From NCBI RefSeq assembly GCF_001577525.1, contig NZ_CP013015.1:439974-503973 (forward strand): a stretch of DNA of 64,000 bases. Direction: 5' to 3'. The stretch comes from Candidatus Desulfofervidus auxilii (lineage in GTDB: Bacteria; Desulfobacterota; Desulfofervidia; Desulfofervidales; Desulfofervidaceae). This document shows, piece by piece, positions 52,321-61,281 of this stretch. Below the pieces are notes generated by a model. That model saw only the letters and a program-made list of their open reading frames with translations, made no database searches and was not told the DNA's origin. Each line of letters opens with the position of its first letter. Within the stretch, counting starts at the first letter, position 1. The position numbers were made by a program, and so were the translations under genes.

Positions 52321-53295
52321 TTACCCCTCATTTTTATCTTTCTTGATAATATTAGTTAGTATTAAAGCTATTGTTCCTTCTGCTGGAATAGACTTTGTTG
52401 GTATAATTTTCCCCGTACCTATCAGAAATTCGCTATACAGCGGGATAGAGACGTAAGTTTTAGGTACAAAATAAGCTCTTACATTTTTTATTGTATTTTC
52501 AGAGAAGGAAAGTTTTACATAAATTTCTACCTCTGGTTCATTTTTAACCTTTAAAAAATCTTCGGCAAATTTGTGACTTATAAAAATATGTTCGGCAAAT
52601 TTTTCATATATTGGGGGAGCTACTATTTTTATTTCAGAACCGATAGTTTTTCCATACTCTAAATTAAAATTACCACATATTCCCTTAGAGGCTGGAAAGG
52701 GTTCATCTATAAATTTCACTTTTAGCTTTATTTCCCTACCAGAATATGCCCCAGGAAGTAAACAAAATTTTTGGATTATATTTTTCGAATTTTGATACTC
52801 GTCAAATTTTTCTTTCTTCTCAAATTCCTTTTTAGATAGCAGTTCATCAAACCTTCTTCTTAATTTTTCTCCCAGGTCATTTTCATCTATAAAGGTATCA
52901 ATAGTATGCCTTTCTCTAAGAATAGCTTTAAAAGCATCAAGTTTTTCATGTTTGTCACCCCAATCAATAAACTCAGGATGAACAACGCCTTCCTTTTCAT
53001 CAATAAGATATATTAATATTTCTTTATTAAGGTTGTAGGCTCTTTCGTATTCTAATTGTGTAATAGATTTTCCAGTTTCTTTATTTATGCTTCCAAGTCT
53101 TAGAGCTATAATTCCTACGTAAATATCAGACACTCCTACCTCAGCCAAAGAAGTTTCCAGGGAGGTTTCTTTTCTTGCCCCAAACTTTTCCATTCCCCTG
53201 ACGTTTACATTGTATTTCTCTAAAATATCCCAAACCTTTCTTCTATGTTTCTTCAAATCCTCATATGTAGATGAAATAAACACGGTTCTCTGCAT
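52321..53295 (-). CDS. DUF4062 (TIR-like) domain protein
   Basis: N-terminal DUF4062: RTVFISSTYEDLKKHRRKVW, then SDIYVGIIALRLGSINKETG and SITQLEYERAYNLNKEILIY. This TIR-related fold is often the N-terminal module of signalling or defence proteins. The C-terminal half (about 165-324) has no family I recognise and seems rich in beta strands (GREIKLKVKFIDEPFPASKG). ATG 53295 (MQRTVFISS) is chosen over 53346, which adds an unrelated leader. 324 residues; no partner gene adjacent, apart from a start-less open frame just upstream. Confidence 0.75.
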   Translation of the reverse strand: MQRTVFISSTYEDLKKHRRKVWDILEKYNVNVRGMEKFGARKETSLETSLAEVGVSDIYVGIIALRLGSINKETGKSITQLEYERAYNLNKEILIYLIDEKEGVVHPEFIDWGDKHEKLDAFKAILRERHTIDTFIDENDLGEKLRRRFDELLSKKEFEKKEKFDEYQNSKNIIQKFCLLPGAYSGREIKLKVKFIDEPFPASKGICGNFNLEYGKTIGSEIKIVAPPIYEKFAEHIFISHKFAEDFLKVKNEPEVEIYVKLSFSENTIKNVRAYFVPKTYVSIPLYSEFLIGTGKIIPTKSIPAEGTIALILTNIIKKDKNEG

Positions 53296-53361
53296 AACTA
53301 TATCTCCAGTATGACACCATATCCTTAAAAATTTTCCACTGCACATTTAACCTAAAGATTG

Positions 53362-53499
53362 TCATAATTTTGAGTAATGATTAGTGTAACTTTTACTAAG
53401 GTTCTTGCAGCAATCATGTACACCACGAATTACATTAGCATTATCTACAAAACGAGCTTGGCCAATGTCATCAAATAGTTCTCGCTTTGTTAAGGAAGA
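53362..53499 (-). other. Start-less open frame between EEP and DUF4062 genes
   Basis: A 45-codon open frame preceded directly by an in-frame TAG and lacking a start codon. The translation looks protein-like (LTKRELFDDIGQARFVDNAN, then VIRGVHDCCKNLSKSYTNHY). Probably the tail of a decayed gene; I cannot assign a family. Confidence 0.3.
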
Positions 53500-54470
53500 C
53501 TAATTTTGCTAAGAACACCAGAATGATCCGAAACCCAATCAGGATCAGTGTTAAATACTACAATGCTATCAGCGATGTCGAGCCCCTCACCTTTTACAAA
53601 GATATAATCAATTCTTTTAAATTCTTCCTCGCCTGAATAAGGATTACCTAAAACAGCATAAGTACACCCAAGATAGCCTTCTTCGTCAGAACAGCAGGAG
53701 TAACAGCCATTAGCTGTGCTATAAGTATCGATAAATCCAAAATCAACTATTTGGTCATAAGCCTCTCTTTCTTCAGTAATGTTTAAATTGATGTTAAAAT
53801 CACCCCCTAAAATAACAGGATTTTCATCCCACCAAATGGACTTTTCCACCGTTCTTATAAAATCCAAAAGAACCTGAGTTTGTTGTAAACGCTCTGTTGG
53901 GTCACAAAAAGCGCACAGATGAGTATTGTAAATATTGATTTTGCCAAAATTTGGAATTTTTATTCTGGACATCATTACCTTTCTTTTTAGTGGAATTTCA
54001 AAGCCTTCAAAAGGCTCTTCTGAAACAAAAGGAAGTGTTTTGGAAATAGTGAAGATGATTCTACAGCGGCTTAAAATGGCATTTCCCACTGTAAGGATTC
54101 CAGGCAGCCCATTTGCTAGTCGATAGCTAAGATTATATTTCATTCCCTTTTTAGCGAGGAGTCTTTTCAAATCCAAGCTACTGTTAATGGTTCCTGACAG
54201 CGGTCCTCCAACGACTTCTTGTAATAGAATAATATCAACTGGGTCTCCTTTTTCTGCCTGTCCTGCTATAAAATTAGTGATATTTTCTAACCTGATTTCC
54301 CGATCCTTAACCTCAGAAAATAACAAATTAATGGTTAATACATTCAAATAACCCCTCGCTGTAACATCAGTACACTGAGCTTGCCAAGACCATGCCAAGG
54401 AAAAATTTGCTAACAGAACCAATAATGCTATAAAGCTAACAACAAACTTGGTCTTGATAAAATGTTTCAT
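53490..54470 (-). CDS. Secreted endonuclease/exonuclease/phosphatase family protein
   Basis: Signal peptide (FVVSFIALLVLLANFSLAWS) followed by an EEP fold: LTINLLFSEVKDREI, the metal Glu in IILLQEVVGG, NIYNTHLCAFCDPTERLQQT, GGDFNINLN, and RIDYIFVKGEG with the final SDHSGV. These are the active-site Glu, Asp-Asn and Asp-His of the family. 326 residues, exported. Substrate may be nucleic acid, a phosphoinositide-like lipid or sphingomyelin; sequence does not decide. Single gene. Confidence 0.85.
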   Translation of the reverse strand: MKHFIKTKFVVSFIALLVLLANFSLAWSWQAQCTDVTARGYLNVLTINLLFSEVKDREIRLENITNFIAGQAEKGDPVDIILLQEVVGGPLSGTINSSLDLKRLLAKKGMKYNLSYRLANGLPGILTVGNAILSRCRIIFTISKTLPFVSEEPFEGFEIPLKRKVMMSRIKIPNFGKINIYNTHLCAFCDPTERLQQTQVLLDFIRTVEKSIWWDENPVILGGDFNINLNITEEREAYDQIVDFGFIDTYSTANGCYSCCSDEEGYLGCTYAVLGNPYSGEEEFKRIDYIFVKGEGLDIADSIVVFNTDPDWVSDHSGVLSKISLP

Positions 54471-54628
54471 TCAGCACCTCCCTTTTGTTTGATTAACCTA
54501 ATTCTTATTATAACGATAGATTAATGTCAAATTTAATTTTGAGTGATTTTTAATTGTAAGGAAGGATTAACTAAGGTTCTTTCACAACAGCAATTGGTGT
54601 ATAGTATATCGTAATCTATAAATATCAA

Positions 54629-54980
54629 TTAAAGGGAAAGGGGTCCGGTCTTGAATTGTGAATTTTGCTCTTGTTTCTTTATTTCATTTTTTATTGCTTT
54701 ACTTACTGTCAAATAATGAATACCCAGGTAATCTGCAATTTCTTTAAGGCTATAACCATATTCTATGTGGGCAGCGTGTATTTTTTCATTCGTTCTTTTT
54801 ATTTTTTATCTGGCTAAACATTTCAGAAAGTTTTGGTCTTATGGCAAATCTCTCAATTCTTGGTATTTCTTTCATCTTTTTTTCTCTTGTAGATATACCT
54901 TTATCTTTTGAACAAAACTGTCTTATGCCTTGAGAGAGATTTCCCTCTGGGGTTTCTATTAAAAGGTGATACTGATTATG
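54629..54980 (-). pseudogene. Decayed REP-associated (Y1, IS200/IS605-like) transposase
   Basis: The minus strand reads NQYHLLIETPEGNLSQGIRQ, the HUH-motif region of RAYT transposases with the first His changed to Gln. After an internal deletion it continues ERFAIRPKLSEMFSQIKNKK, then in another frame NEKIHAAHIEYGYSLKEIAD and YLGIHYLTVSKAI, the C-terminal HTH, ending NSQFKTGPLSL. Start, catalytic Tyr region and frame are lost, so it is inactive. GC-rich palindromes elsewhere in the window are its natural substrates. Confidence 0.75.
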
Positions 54981-55021
54981 TTATTCCCAGAGAAATAAGT
55001 CTAAAATATAAATTTGAGATT

Positions 55022-57277
55022 TCAGTCTTTAGACAAGGAATCTCTCAACTCTCTTGCTACTTCAACCATATTTCTTAAAGAAGGAATAATTTCTTCCCAT
55101 TGGCGGGTCTTTAAACCACAATCAGGATTGACCCATAATTGTTGTGGTGCTAACACCTTTAGGCATCGTTTTAAAGTAGCTAATATTTCTTCTTTTTTAG
55201 GAATTCTAGGGCTATGAATGTCATAAGTGCCTAATCCGATTCCCTTTTTATAATGGTAGGTCTCAAATATACTAATCACATCTCCCTTACTGCGTGAACA
55301 TTCAATAGAAATCACATCAGCATCCATGGCATCTATGGCCTCAATAATATCTTTAAATTCAGCATAACACATGTGAGTATGAATTTGTGTTTGTGGTTTA
55401 ACAGGAGCATTACTTAAACGGAATGCCTTCACTGCCCAATCTAAATAAGATTTTCTTTTTTCCTTTTTCAATGGTAAACCTTCTCTAAATGCAGGCTCAT
55501 CAATCTGAATAATTTTGATGCCTGCCTTTTCTAAATCTAATACCTCATCTCGCAAGGCTAGGGCAATTTGAAAAGCCACTTCTTTTCTGGGAATATCCTC
55601 TCTGACATATGACCAATTTAGTATAGTCACAGGACCCGTTAACATCCCCTTAACTGGCTTTGGGGTCAAACTTTGAGCATAACAGATTTCATTGATGGTC
55701 ATAGGTTTAGGACGACTCACATCGGCATAAATAATGGGTGGCCTGACACATCTAGAACCATATGACTGCACCCATCCATTCTGGGTAACTAAAAAACCAG
55801 TCATTTTTTGAGCAAAATATTCTACCATATCACTTCTTTCAAATTCACCATGCACTAAAACATCTAACCCTAATCCTTCTTGAATTCCTATACAAAAGGC
55901 CATTTTCTCTCTAAGAAACTGGCTATATTCTTGCTGGTCAATTTCTCCTCGTTTAAATCTTGCCCTTTTTTGCCTAACATCTTTTGTTTGAGGAAAACTA
56001 CCAATAGTGGTAGTAGGAAACAAAGGTAGATTTAAAACTTTTTGTTGCTTTAAAAAACGTTTTTCATATGGCTCGGCTCGCTCAAAATCCTCTGATTTTA
56101 ATTGAGCAATCTTTTCTTTTACTTCTTTCAATGGATGAACCTCAGGACTGCCTGCAAAACTCCCTGCTGGCAATTCTCCCTTCCTTAAGGCTTGGGTCAA
56201 TATAGCTACTTCTTGCAAGCGTTCTTTTGCAAAGGCCAAAATTTGTTTTACTTCAGAAGACAACTTGGTTTCTAATTCAATGCTAATAGGCAAATGGAGT
56301 AAACTGCAACTTGGCTGAACAAATACTGCCTTAGGATGGGCTATGTCTATAATTTCCTTGGCTAAAGCAAAGGCATGCGTTAAATTTGTTCTCCACACAT
56401 TTCTACCATTGACAATGCCTAGCCCTAGGACTTTTTCTTTGGGAAAACCGTATTTTTTTATATTTTCTAAATTATTATGTGAACGCACAAAGTCTAAACC
56501 AATACCCTGCACCGGCAATTTGGCTATTTCAGGATAAAAATCCACGCCTTCAAAATAAGTCTGTAACATAATATTTATGTCAGGAGATGATAGGTTATGA
56601 TAAATATCTTTAACTACTTTTATCTCTTCACCACTCATCTCTAAAACCAAGGCCGGCTCATCTATCTGCACCCATTTCGCTCCGGCCATAGCCCACTGCT
56701 TTAAAACTTCCTTATAAACTTCAAGCAATTTGGGCAATACCCAAAATTTGTCTTTCCCCTCAGGCACCTTGCTCAATGTCAAAAAGGTATAAGGTCCTAC
56801 AAGAACAGGCTTGGGTTGAATATTAAGGGCAATTGCCTTTTTTATAAGGGTTAAAATGGGATTTCCTAAGAGTTTTGGTGGGGTATCTATCTCTGGCACT
56901 AAATAGTGGTAATTGGTGTCAAACCATTTAGTCATCTCTAAAGGGGGAACATTCTTAGCCCCCCTAGCCATAGTAAAATAGAGTTCTAATTCTTTTTTTA
57001 TTGTTTGTTGGCGAAAACGCTTGGGGATAAAACCAAAGTTAATACTTATATCCAACATATGGTCATAGAGTGAAAAATCTCCTACAGGAATAAAATCAAT
57101 CCCCGCCTGCTTTTGTGTCTCCCAAATTCTTTCTTGTAAAGAAGTAGCCGTTTGCTTCAACTCCTCATCAGTAACTTTATCCTGCCAATAGCCTTCTAAA
57201 GCCTTTTTTAATTCTCTTTTTTCTCCTATCCTAGGATAACCTAAATTGCTGCTCCAAATCTCCAATTTTTCCTCCAT
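55022..57277 (-). CDS. metE: Cobalamin-independent methionine synthase
   Basis: Transfers the methyl group from 5-methyl-THF triglutamate to homocysteine. Two barrels: N-terminal LGYPRIGEKRELKKALEGYW; C-terminal with the zinc ligands in IHTHMCYAEF (His, Cys), the Glu of VISIECSRS and the Cys of VNPDCGLKTR. 751 residues, full length. Together with metF it completes methionine formation without B12. It starts directly after the nitronate-monooxygenase-like gene, so the two are one operon. Confidence 0.97.
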   Translation of the reverse strand: MEEKLEIWSSNLGYPRIGEKRELKKALEGYWQDKVTDEELKQTATSLQERIWETQKQAGIDFIPVGDFSLYDHMLDISINFGFIPKRFRQQTIKKELELYFTMARGAKNVPPLEMTKWFDTNYHYLVPEIDTPPKLLGNPILTLIKKAIALNIQPKPVLVGPYTFLTLSKVPEGKDKFWVLPKLLEVYKEVLKQWAMAGAKWVQIDEPALVLEMSGEEIKVVKDIYHNLSSPDINIMLQTYFEGVDFYPEIAKLPVQGIGLDFVRSHNNLENIKKYGFPKEKVLGLGIVNGRNVWRTNLTHAFALAKEIIDIAHPKAVFVQPSCSLLHLPISIELETKLSSEVKQILAFAKERLQEVAILTQALRKGELPAGSFAGSPEVHPLKEVKEKIAQLKSEDFERAEPYEKRFLKQQKVLNLPLFPTTTIGSFPQTKDVRQKRARFKRGEIDQQEYSQFLREKMAFCIGIQEGLGLDVLVHGEFERSDMVEYFAQKMTGFLVTQNGWVQSYGSRCVRPPIIYADVSRPKPMTINEICYAQSLTPKPVKGMLTGPVTILNWSYVREDIPRKEVAFQIALALRDEVLDLEKAGIKIIQIDEPAFREGLPLKKEKRKSYLDWAVKAFRLSNAPVKPQTQIHTHMCYAEFKDIIEAIDAMDADVISIECSRSKGDVISIFETYHYKKGIGLGTYDIHSPRIPKKEEILATLKRCLKVLAPQQLWVNPDCGLKTRQWEEIIPSLRNMVEVARELRDSLSKD

Positions 57278-58357
57278 TTATGCCTTTTTTATCCCTTCTA
57301 AAAGTTCCTCAATAAGTTCTTTTACTGTTACTATTTTATTTGATCGATAGGCATTACTCCCAGCAAAGGCGAAACCTTCTTCCAAATTGCCTTTTTGGGC
57401 ATTGATTAGGGCCGAAGATATGCAATAAGGTGCCTTACGGGGCACACAAGTCTTTATACAATGGTAAAGACACTTAAAGGGCACCTTTTTCCCTCTTTCT
57501 ACTTCTTCTAAAAACTTATTTTTAATGGCCCTCCCGGGCATTCCTACTGGGCTTTTGATAAAAACAATGTCTTCTTTTTTAGCCCGGATATGTTCTTTTT
57601 TGAATGCTTCTGAGGCATCGCACTCTTCTGTCACCACAAAACGGGTGGCCATCTGCACACCACTTGCCCCTAGATTTAAAAAACGGGCAATATCTTGGCC
57701 AGTATAAACACCTCCAGCCACAATTATAGGAATGGGTCTGCCTGCTATTTTTTCATAAGGGTCTACGGCTTTAATTACTTCGTCTAATAATTGCTCAAGC
57801 CGATACCGATTATTTACCAAGTCTTTTAAAGAAAAACCTAGGTGACCACCAGCCTTTGGCCCTTCTAAGACAAAGGCATCAGGAAGATAATCATAACTAT
57901 GTAACCACTTTTTGCATAAAAGTGATGCTGCCCGTCCAGAAGAAATAATAGGTACTAAGGCGGTTTTACTATCAGGGTAATCTTTTTTTATTTTAGGCTG
58001 AGTAAGTGGTAATCCTGCTCCAGAAAAAATAATATCTGCTTTGGCTTCCAAAGCAGCCTTTACCAAATCTTCATAATCAGTCATGGCCACCATAATATTG
58101 ACACCAATAACACCCCCAGGGGCAGCTTGTCGTGCCAAGGCAATTTCCTTTTTTAAGGCCCTTTTATTAGCTGCTTGTGGTCGTTTTGCGAAATCAGGTT
58201 CTAAAAAACCTACACAAGCACCAGCAATAATCCCGATAGCCCCTAAACTAGCCACGGCAGCAGCGAGGGAGTGCATAGAGATGCCTACTCCCATACCCCC
58301 TTGAATAATAGGAATTTCTACCTCATGTGCACCTATTTTTAATTTTGGAATCTTCAT
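57278..58357 (-). CDS. Nitronate monooxygenase / FabK-like flavoprotein
   Basis: FMN TIM-barrel of the NPD/2-nitropropane dioxygenase family: IPIIQGGMGVGISMHSLAAA, GVNIMVAMTDYEDLVKAALE, LEGPKAGGHLGFSLKDL, PIIVAGGVYTGQDIARFLNL and GASGVQMATRF. Late cysteines (KCLYHCIKTCVPRKAPYCIS) suggest a metal or disulfide site seen in anaerobe members. 359 residues. No gap to metE. The real reaction is unknown; in anaerobes a detoxifying nitronate role is less likely than an enoyl-reductase or other flavin role. Confidence 0.82.
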   Translation of the reverse strand: MKIPKLKIGAHEVEIPIIQGGMGVGISMHSLAAAVASLGAIGIIAGACVGFLEPDFAKRPQAANKRALKKEIALARQAAPGGVIGVNIMVAMTDYEDLVKAALEAKADIIFSGAGLPLTQPKIKKDYPDSKTALVPIISSGRAASLLCKKWLHSYDYLPDAFVLEGPKAGGHLGFSLKDLVNNRYRLEQLLDEVIKAVDPYEKIAGRPIPIIVAGGVYTGQDIARFLNLGASGVQMATRFVVTEECDASEAFKKEHIRAKKEDIVFIKSPVGMPGRAIKNKFLEEVERGKKVPFKCLYHCIKTCVPRKAPYCISSALINAQKGNLEEGFAFAGSNAYRSNKIVTVKELIEELLEGIKKA

Positions 58358-58432
58358 TTTCTCACCTCAAAATTCAGGCTAGTTTTAGCAAAAAAGTAAT
58401 TTTAATCAAGGGGTAATTTTTTTGAACATTCC

Positions 58433-58545
58433 CCAAAATTTAGGCGTTAATCTTTAAAAGCATTCCTGCAGGGATGAATTGAGGATTTTTGGCGTTCAAT
58501 AAGTGGAATAAGAAAATACATCAATTAACTTCACTAATCTATTTA
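58433..58545 (+). repeat. Intergenic repeat, copy without palindrome
   Basis: Matches 49451-49608 closely (TGAACATTCCCCAAAATTTA, GTTAATCTTTAAAAGCATTC, GGATTTTTGGCGTTCAATAA, TTAACTTCACTAATCTATTT) but reads CATTCCTGCAGGGATG without the 36-base palindrome. It lies in the 711-base gap between the nitronate-monooxygenase-like gene and ychF. Confidence 0.75.
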
Positions 58546-58717
58546 AAAAGCAGGGCTACGTCAAAGCCAGGCCATAAGTAATTTAACAAAAACTAAAAAA
58601 TCCAAATTTCAAAATCCAAATGTCAAATGAAATCCAAAGGCCAAAATGCCAAAACATTAAATCAGTGAGTAGTGAAATAGTAAGGGAATGAAATAGTCAA
58701 ATGTAGTGGAATTGGTG

Positions 58718-59052
58718 TCAAACCTACAAAATACAGTTAAGAAAATAGAAAACGGAAAACAGAAATTCCCAATTCCCATTTCCCAGTTCCAACGTGTTAA
58801 CTTGCAAACTTTTTAACTTGCAACTTTGTAAACGTGCATAAAGAAGGAAAGGGAAACGGGAAACAGAAAATAGAAAATAGAAATTCCAAATTCCCAGTTC
58901 CCAATTCCCAATTCTAACGTGCTAACGTTCCAATTTAACAGAAGGCGATTTTGCATTTTTCAATTTGCATTCTGCATTGAGCCATCCTGCCTGTCGGCAG
59001 ACAGGTGCGCTTAACATTTGGAACTCCGTTAAAATTACTTTGACGAAGTCCT
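58718..59052 (+). repeat. Inverted-pair repeat, copy A
   Basis: Runs from TCAAACCTACAAAATACAG to CTTTGACGAAGTCCT. It contains AT-rich runs of AATTCCCA, then GCTAACGTTCCAATTTAACA and GCGCTTAACATTTGGAACTC. The reverse complement of 63387-63644 aligns along its length. Copy A has an extra stretch of about 80 bases (58839-58919) and a 20-base palindrome that copy B lacks. Confidence 0.85.
58986..59005. repeat. REP-like palindrome inserted in copy A
   Basis: CCTGCCTGTCGGCAGACAGG, an imperfect palindrome, sits between GAGCCAT and TGCGCTTAAC; copy B reads GAGCCATTGCGCTTAAC on its matching strand with nothing between. Confidence 0.7.
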
Positions 59053-59068
59053 AACTAAGGTGTGAGAT

Positions 59069-60169
59069 TTAAACATTAAACCTAAAATAAACAATGTCGC
59101 CATCTTGAATTTCATAATCCTTACCTTCTATTCTCACTAAACCTTTCTCTTTACAAGCTTGAATAGAGCCTTCTCTAATTAAATCCTCATATTTAATGAT
59201 TTCTGCCCGAATAAATCCCTTTTCCATATCTGAATGTATCTTCCCAGCCGCCTGGGGAGCCTTGGTGCCTTTTTTTATAGTCCAGGCCCTCACTTCAGGC
59301 CCAGTAGTAGTAAAAAAGCTAATAAGAGATAAGATTTTATATCCTTCTCTGATAAATTTACTTAAGCTTGTTTCTTTTAATCCTAAATTTTCCAAAAATT
59401 CCTGCCTTTCTTCAGAAGGCAACTCTGCCAATTCTGCCTCCAGTTTGCCGCAAATTTTGACCATTACTGCACCTTCGTTTTTTGCTATTTTTTTTACTTC
59501 CTTTACACATTCATTGTCTTCTGTTATTTCTGCCTCGTCTATATTGGCTACATACATAACAGGTTTGGCAGTTAAAAATTGAAATTCCCTAATCAAATAG
59601 GTTGTTTTTTCATCAATTTGGCTCATACAGGATATCAAAGACCTACCTTGCTCTAAGTAAGTTTTTAAGATGGTTATGTGCTCTAAATTTCCTTTAGCTT
59701 TTTTGTCTCCTATCTTAGCTAAGCGATTCAATTTTTCAATCCTTTTTTCTATGGTAGCTAAGTCTGCCAATATGAGTTCTAGGTTCACAATTTCTATATC
59801 TCTTTTAGGATTTAACTCTCCCTCAACATGAGGCACATCGGTCTTTTTAAAACAGCGCACAACATGGGCAATGGCATCTACATTTCTAATATGAGAAAGA
59901 AATTGATTTCCCAACCCTTCTCCTTTACTGGCATTCCGAACTAAACCAGCAATATCTACAAATTCCAATATGGCAGGCACTACTCTTTGGGGTTTAATCA
60001 ACTCAGCGATTTTATAAAGGCGTTGGTCAGGAACTTCTACTATACCTAAATTAGGATTGATGGTAGTAAAGGGATAATTGGCTACTTCTGCCTTGGCTGC
60101 AGTTAATGCATTAAATAAAGTAGATTTACCCACATTAGGCAGTCCAATAATCCCACATTTAAAACCCAT
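59069..60169 (-). CDS. ychF: Redox-regulated ATPase / Obg-like GTPase YchF
   Basis: Universal P-loop protein that binds ribosomes and hydrolyses ATP. G1 GLPNVGKSTLFNALT, FVDIAGLVRNASKGEGLGNQ, and the altered G4 that allows ATP (YVANIDE in place of NKxD). C-terminal TGS domain LISFFTTTGPEVRAWTIKKG and IQDGDIVYFRFNV. 366 residues, full length. Confidence 0.97.
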   Translation of the reverse strand: MGFKCGIIGLPNVGKSTLFNALTAAKAEVANYPFTTINPNLGIVEVPDQRLYKIAELIKPQRVVPAILEFVDIAGLVRNASKGEGLGNQFLSHIRNVDAIAHVVRCFKKTDVPHVEGELNPKRDIEIVNLELILADLATIEKRIEKLNRLAKIGDKKAKGNLEHITILKTYLEQGRSLISCMSQIDEKTTYLIREFQFLTAKPVMYVANIDEAEITEDNECVKEVKKIAKNEGAVMVKICGKLEAELAELPSEERQEFLENLGLKETSLSKFIREGYKILSLISFFTTTGPEVRAWTIKKGTKAPQAAGKIHSDMEKGFIRAEIIKYEDLIREGSIQACKEKGLVRIEGKDYEIQDGDIVYFRFNV

Positions 60170-60227
60170 TTTGCTTCATTCCTATCAAATCCTACCCTTT
60201 ATGTCAAATTATGGTTATAATTTATTT

Positions 60228-60452
60228 ATGCACAAAACCAGCACTATTTGGCATGTTTATTTACCACGGGATAAAATTGCTTTATTTCAATGGATTTTGG
60301 GTGAATACAATGGATTAGCGCAATTTCACACCCTAGATAGGTTTAAAGCAGTGGTAGAACTGATGATTCCCCCTGGAAATGAGCCAGAAGTAGCTAGGGT
60401 AATTCAGGCCCTCAAGGAAGAATGGCAATGTGAAATTAATATAATAAAATAG
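60228..60452 (+). CDS. DUF4911-type small protein
   Basis: 75 residues: IWHVYLPRDKIALFQWILGE, YNGLAQFHTLDRFKAVVELM and IPPGNEPEVARVIQALKEEW. This matches the short DUF4911 proteins of Desulfobacterota, of unknown function. ATG 60228 fits the family start; the open frame extends upstream across ychF only by chance. TATAAT lies at 60215-60220, eight bases before the ATG, and no ribosome site is seen, so the mRNA may be leaderless. Divergent from ychF. Confidence 0.65.
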   Translation: MHKTSTIWHVYLPRDKIALFQWILGEYNGLAQFHTLDRFKAVVELMIPPGNEPEVARVIQALKEEWQCEINIIK

Positions 60453-60510
60453 TGTTTTATTAATACACCTCTTTTGTAGTTAAATATGAAAGACCAAAAC
60501 CCCTCGCTGT

Positions 60511-61281
60511 TTAATGCAATGTCTCTGGCCCTTTAGGAGGTGTTACTGCTTGCCCTTTTTCTTGAGCTATTTTTAAATACTCATCTACTTCCTTTTCCAT
60601 GTATTGACTTACTTCATCTAATTCAGACATATCTACCGTAATACCTGTAAGAGACATAAATACTTCAATTACTGCTTTAGTTGCCTTGGGATTTTCTATC
60701 TGGATGGTATAAAAGGGAATTTCCCCTAAAAGACAAATGGCTTCAAAATTCCTTCCCTTGGCTACTCCCAAGAGTGAACCATTCATACCACTGATCGTGC
60801 CCCTTTTCATGAGTTGGATGTTTTGTTGGCTGAGTTTTTGCAAAACTTGTTCATCCGAGCCTACGGCCCAAACATTAGGAGTAGTTTTATGACTAATTTC
60901 TAAAGGCATAGCTGCGGAGGTAAAGACTTGTCTAACACCGTGTGCCTGAGCAAAGTCCAAGATAGTATTGGCTAAAAGATATTCTTTACCTGGAACTGGC
61001 TGGGCATCACCGATAAAAATAAGGAGCGATTTGTCTTTTGACTGCCAAAAATAAAAGTTGTTTTGAGGAAGAAAAATGGATTCAATTAATCCGGAGTTGA
61101 TAGAAATCCCTGGTAATTGAAAACAATCATCTGCAGAAATAAGGGCAATTTTTTCGGCTGGGAGGTGACTCTGTAAATATTTGGCCACACTTAAGGCTAC
61201 ATATCCCATCCCTGGCCAACAAGCTAATAAAATTGGAGTTTGAAACTCCTGTTTTTTTAAAACCTCCACTGATAGTCTCAT
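60511..61281 (-). CDS. PAC2 family protein
   Basis: PAC2 domain, an ATP-grasp/proteasome-chaperone-like fold of unclear role in bacteria. ILLACWPGMGYVALSVAKYL, FTSAAMPLEISHKTTPNVWA, GMNGSLLGVAKGRNFEAICL and LLGEIPFYTIQIENPKATKA are typical. 256 residues. The ATG overlaps the stop of the methyltransferase gene (ATGA), indicating one operon with it and the DUF1015 gene. Confidence 0.82.
   Translation of the reverse strand: MRLSVEVLKKQEFQTPILLACWPGMGYVALSVAKYLQSHLPAEKIALISADDCFQLPGISINSGLIESIFLPQNNFYFWQSKDKSLLIFIGDAQPVPGKEYLLANTILDFAQAHGVRQVFTSAAMPLEISHKTTPNVWAVGSDEQVLQKLSQQNIQLMKRGTISGMNGSLLGVAKGRNFEAICLLGEIPFYTIQIENPKATKAVIEVFMSLTGITVDMSELDEVSQYMEKEVDEYLKIAQEKGQAVTPPKGPETLH

Noticed and set aside
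54566..54600. Similarity of CTAAGGTTCTT here and at 53398
   Set aside because: Only about a dozen bases match; too short to call a repeat or a gene remnant.
60078..60227. Long N-terminal extension of the DUF4911 gene
   Set aside because: It is antisense to the ychF start and unlike the family; ATG 60228 fits.
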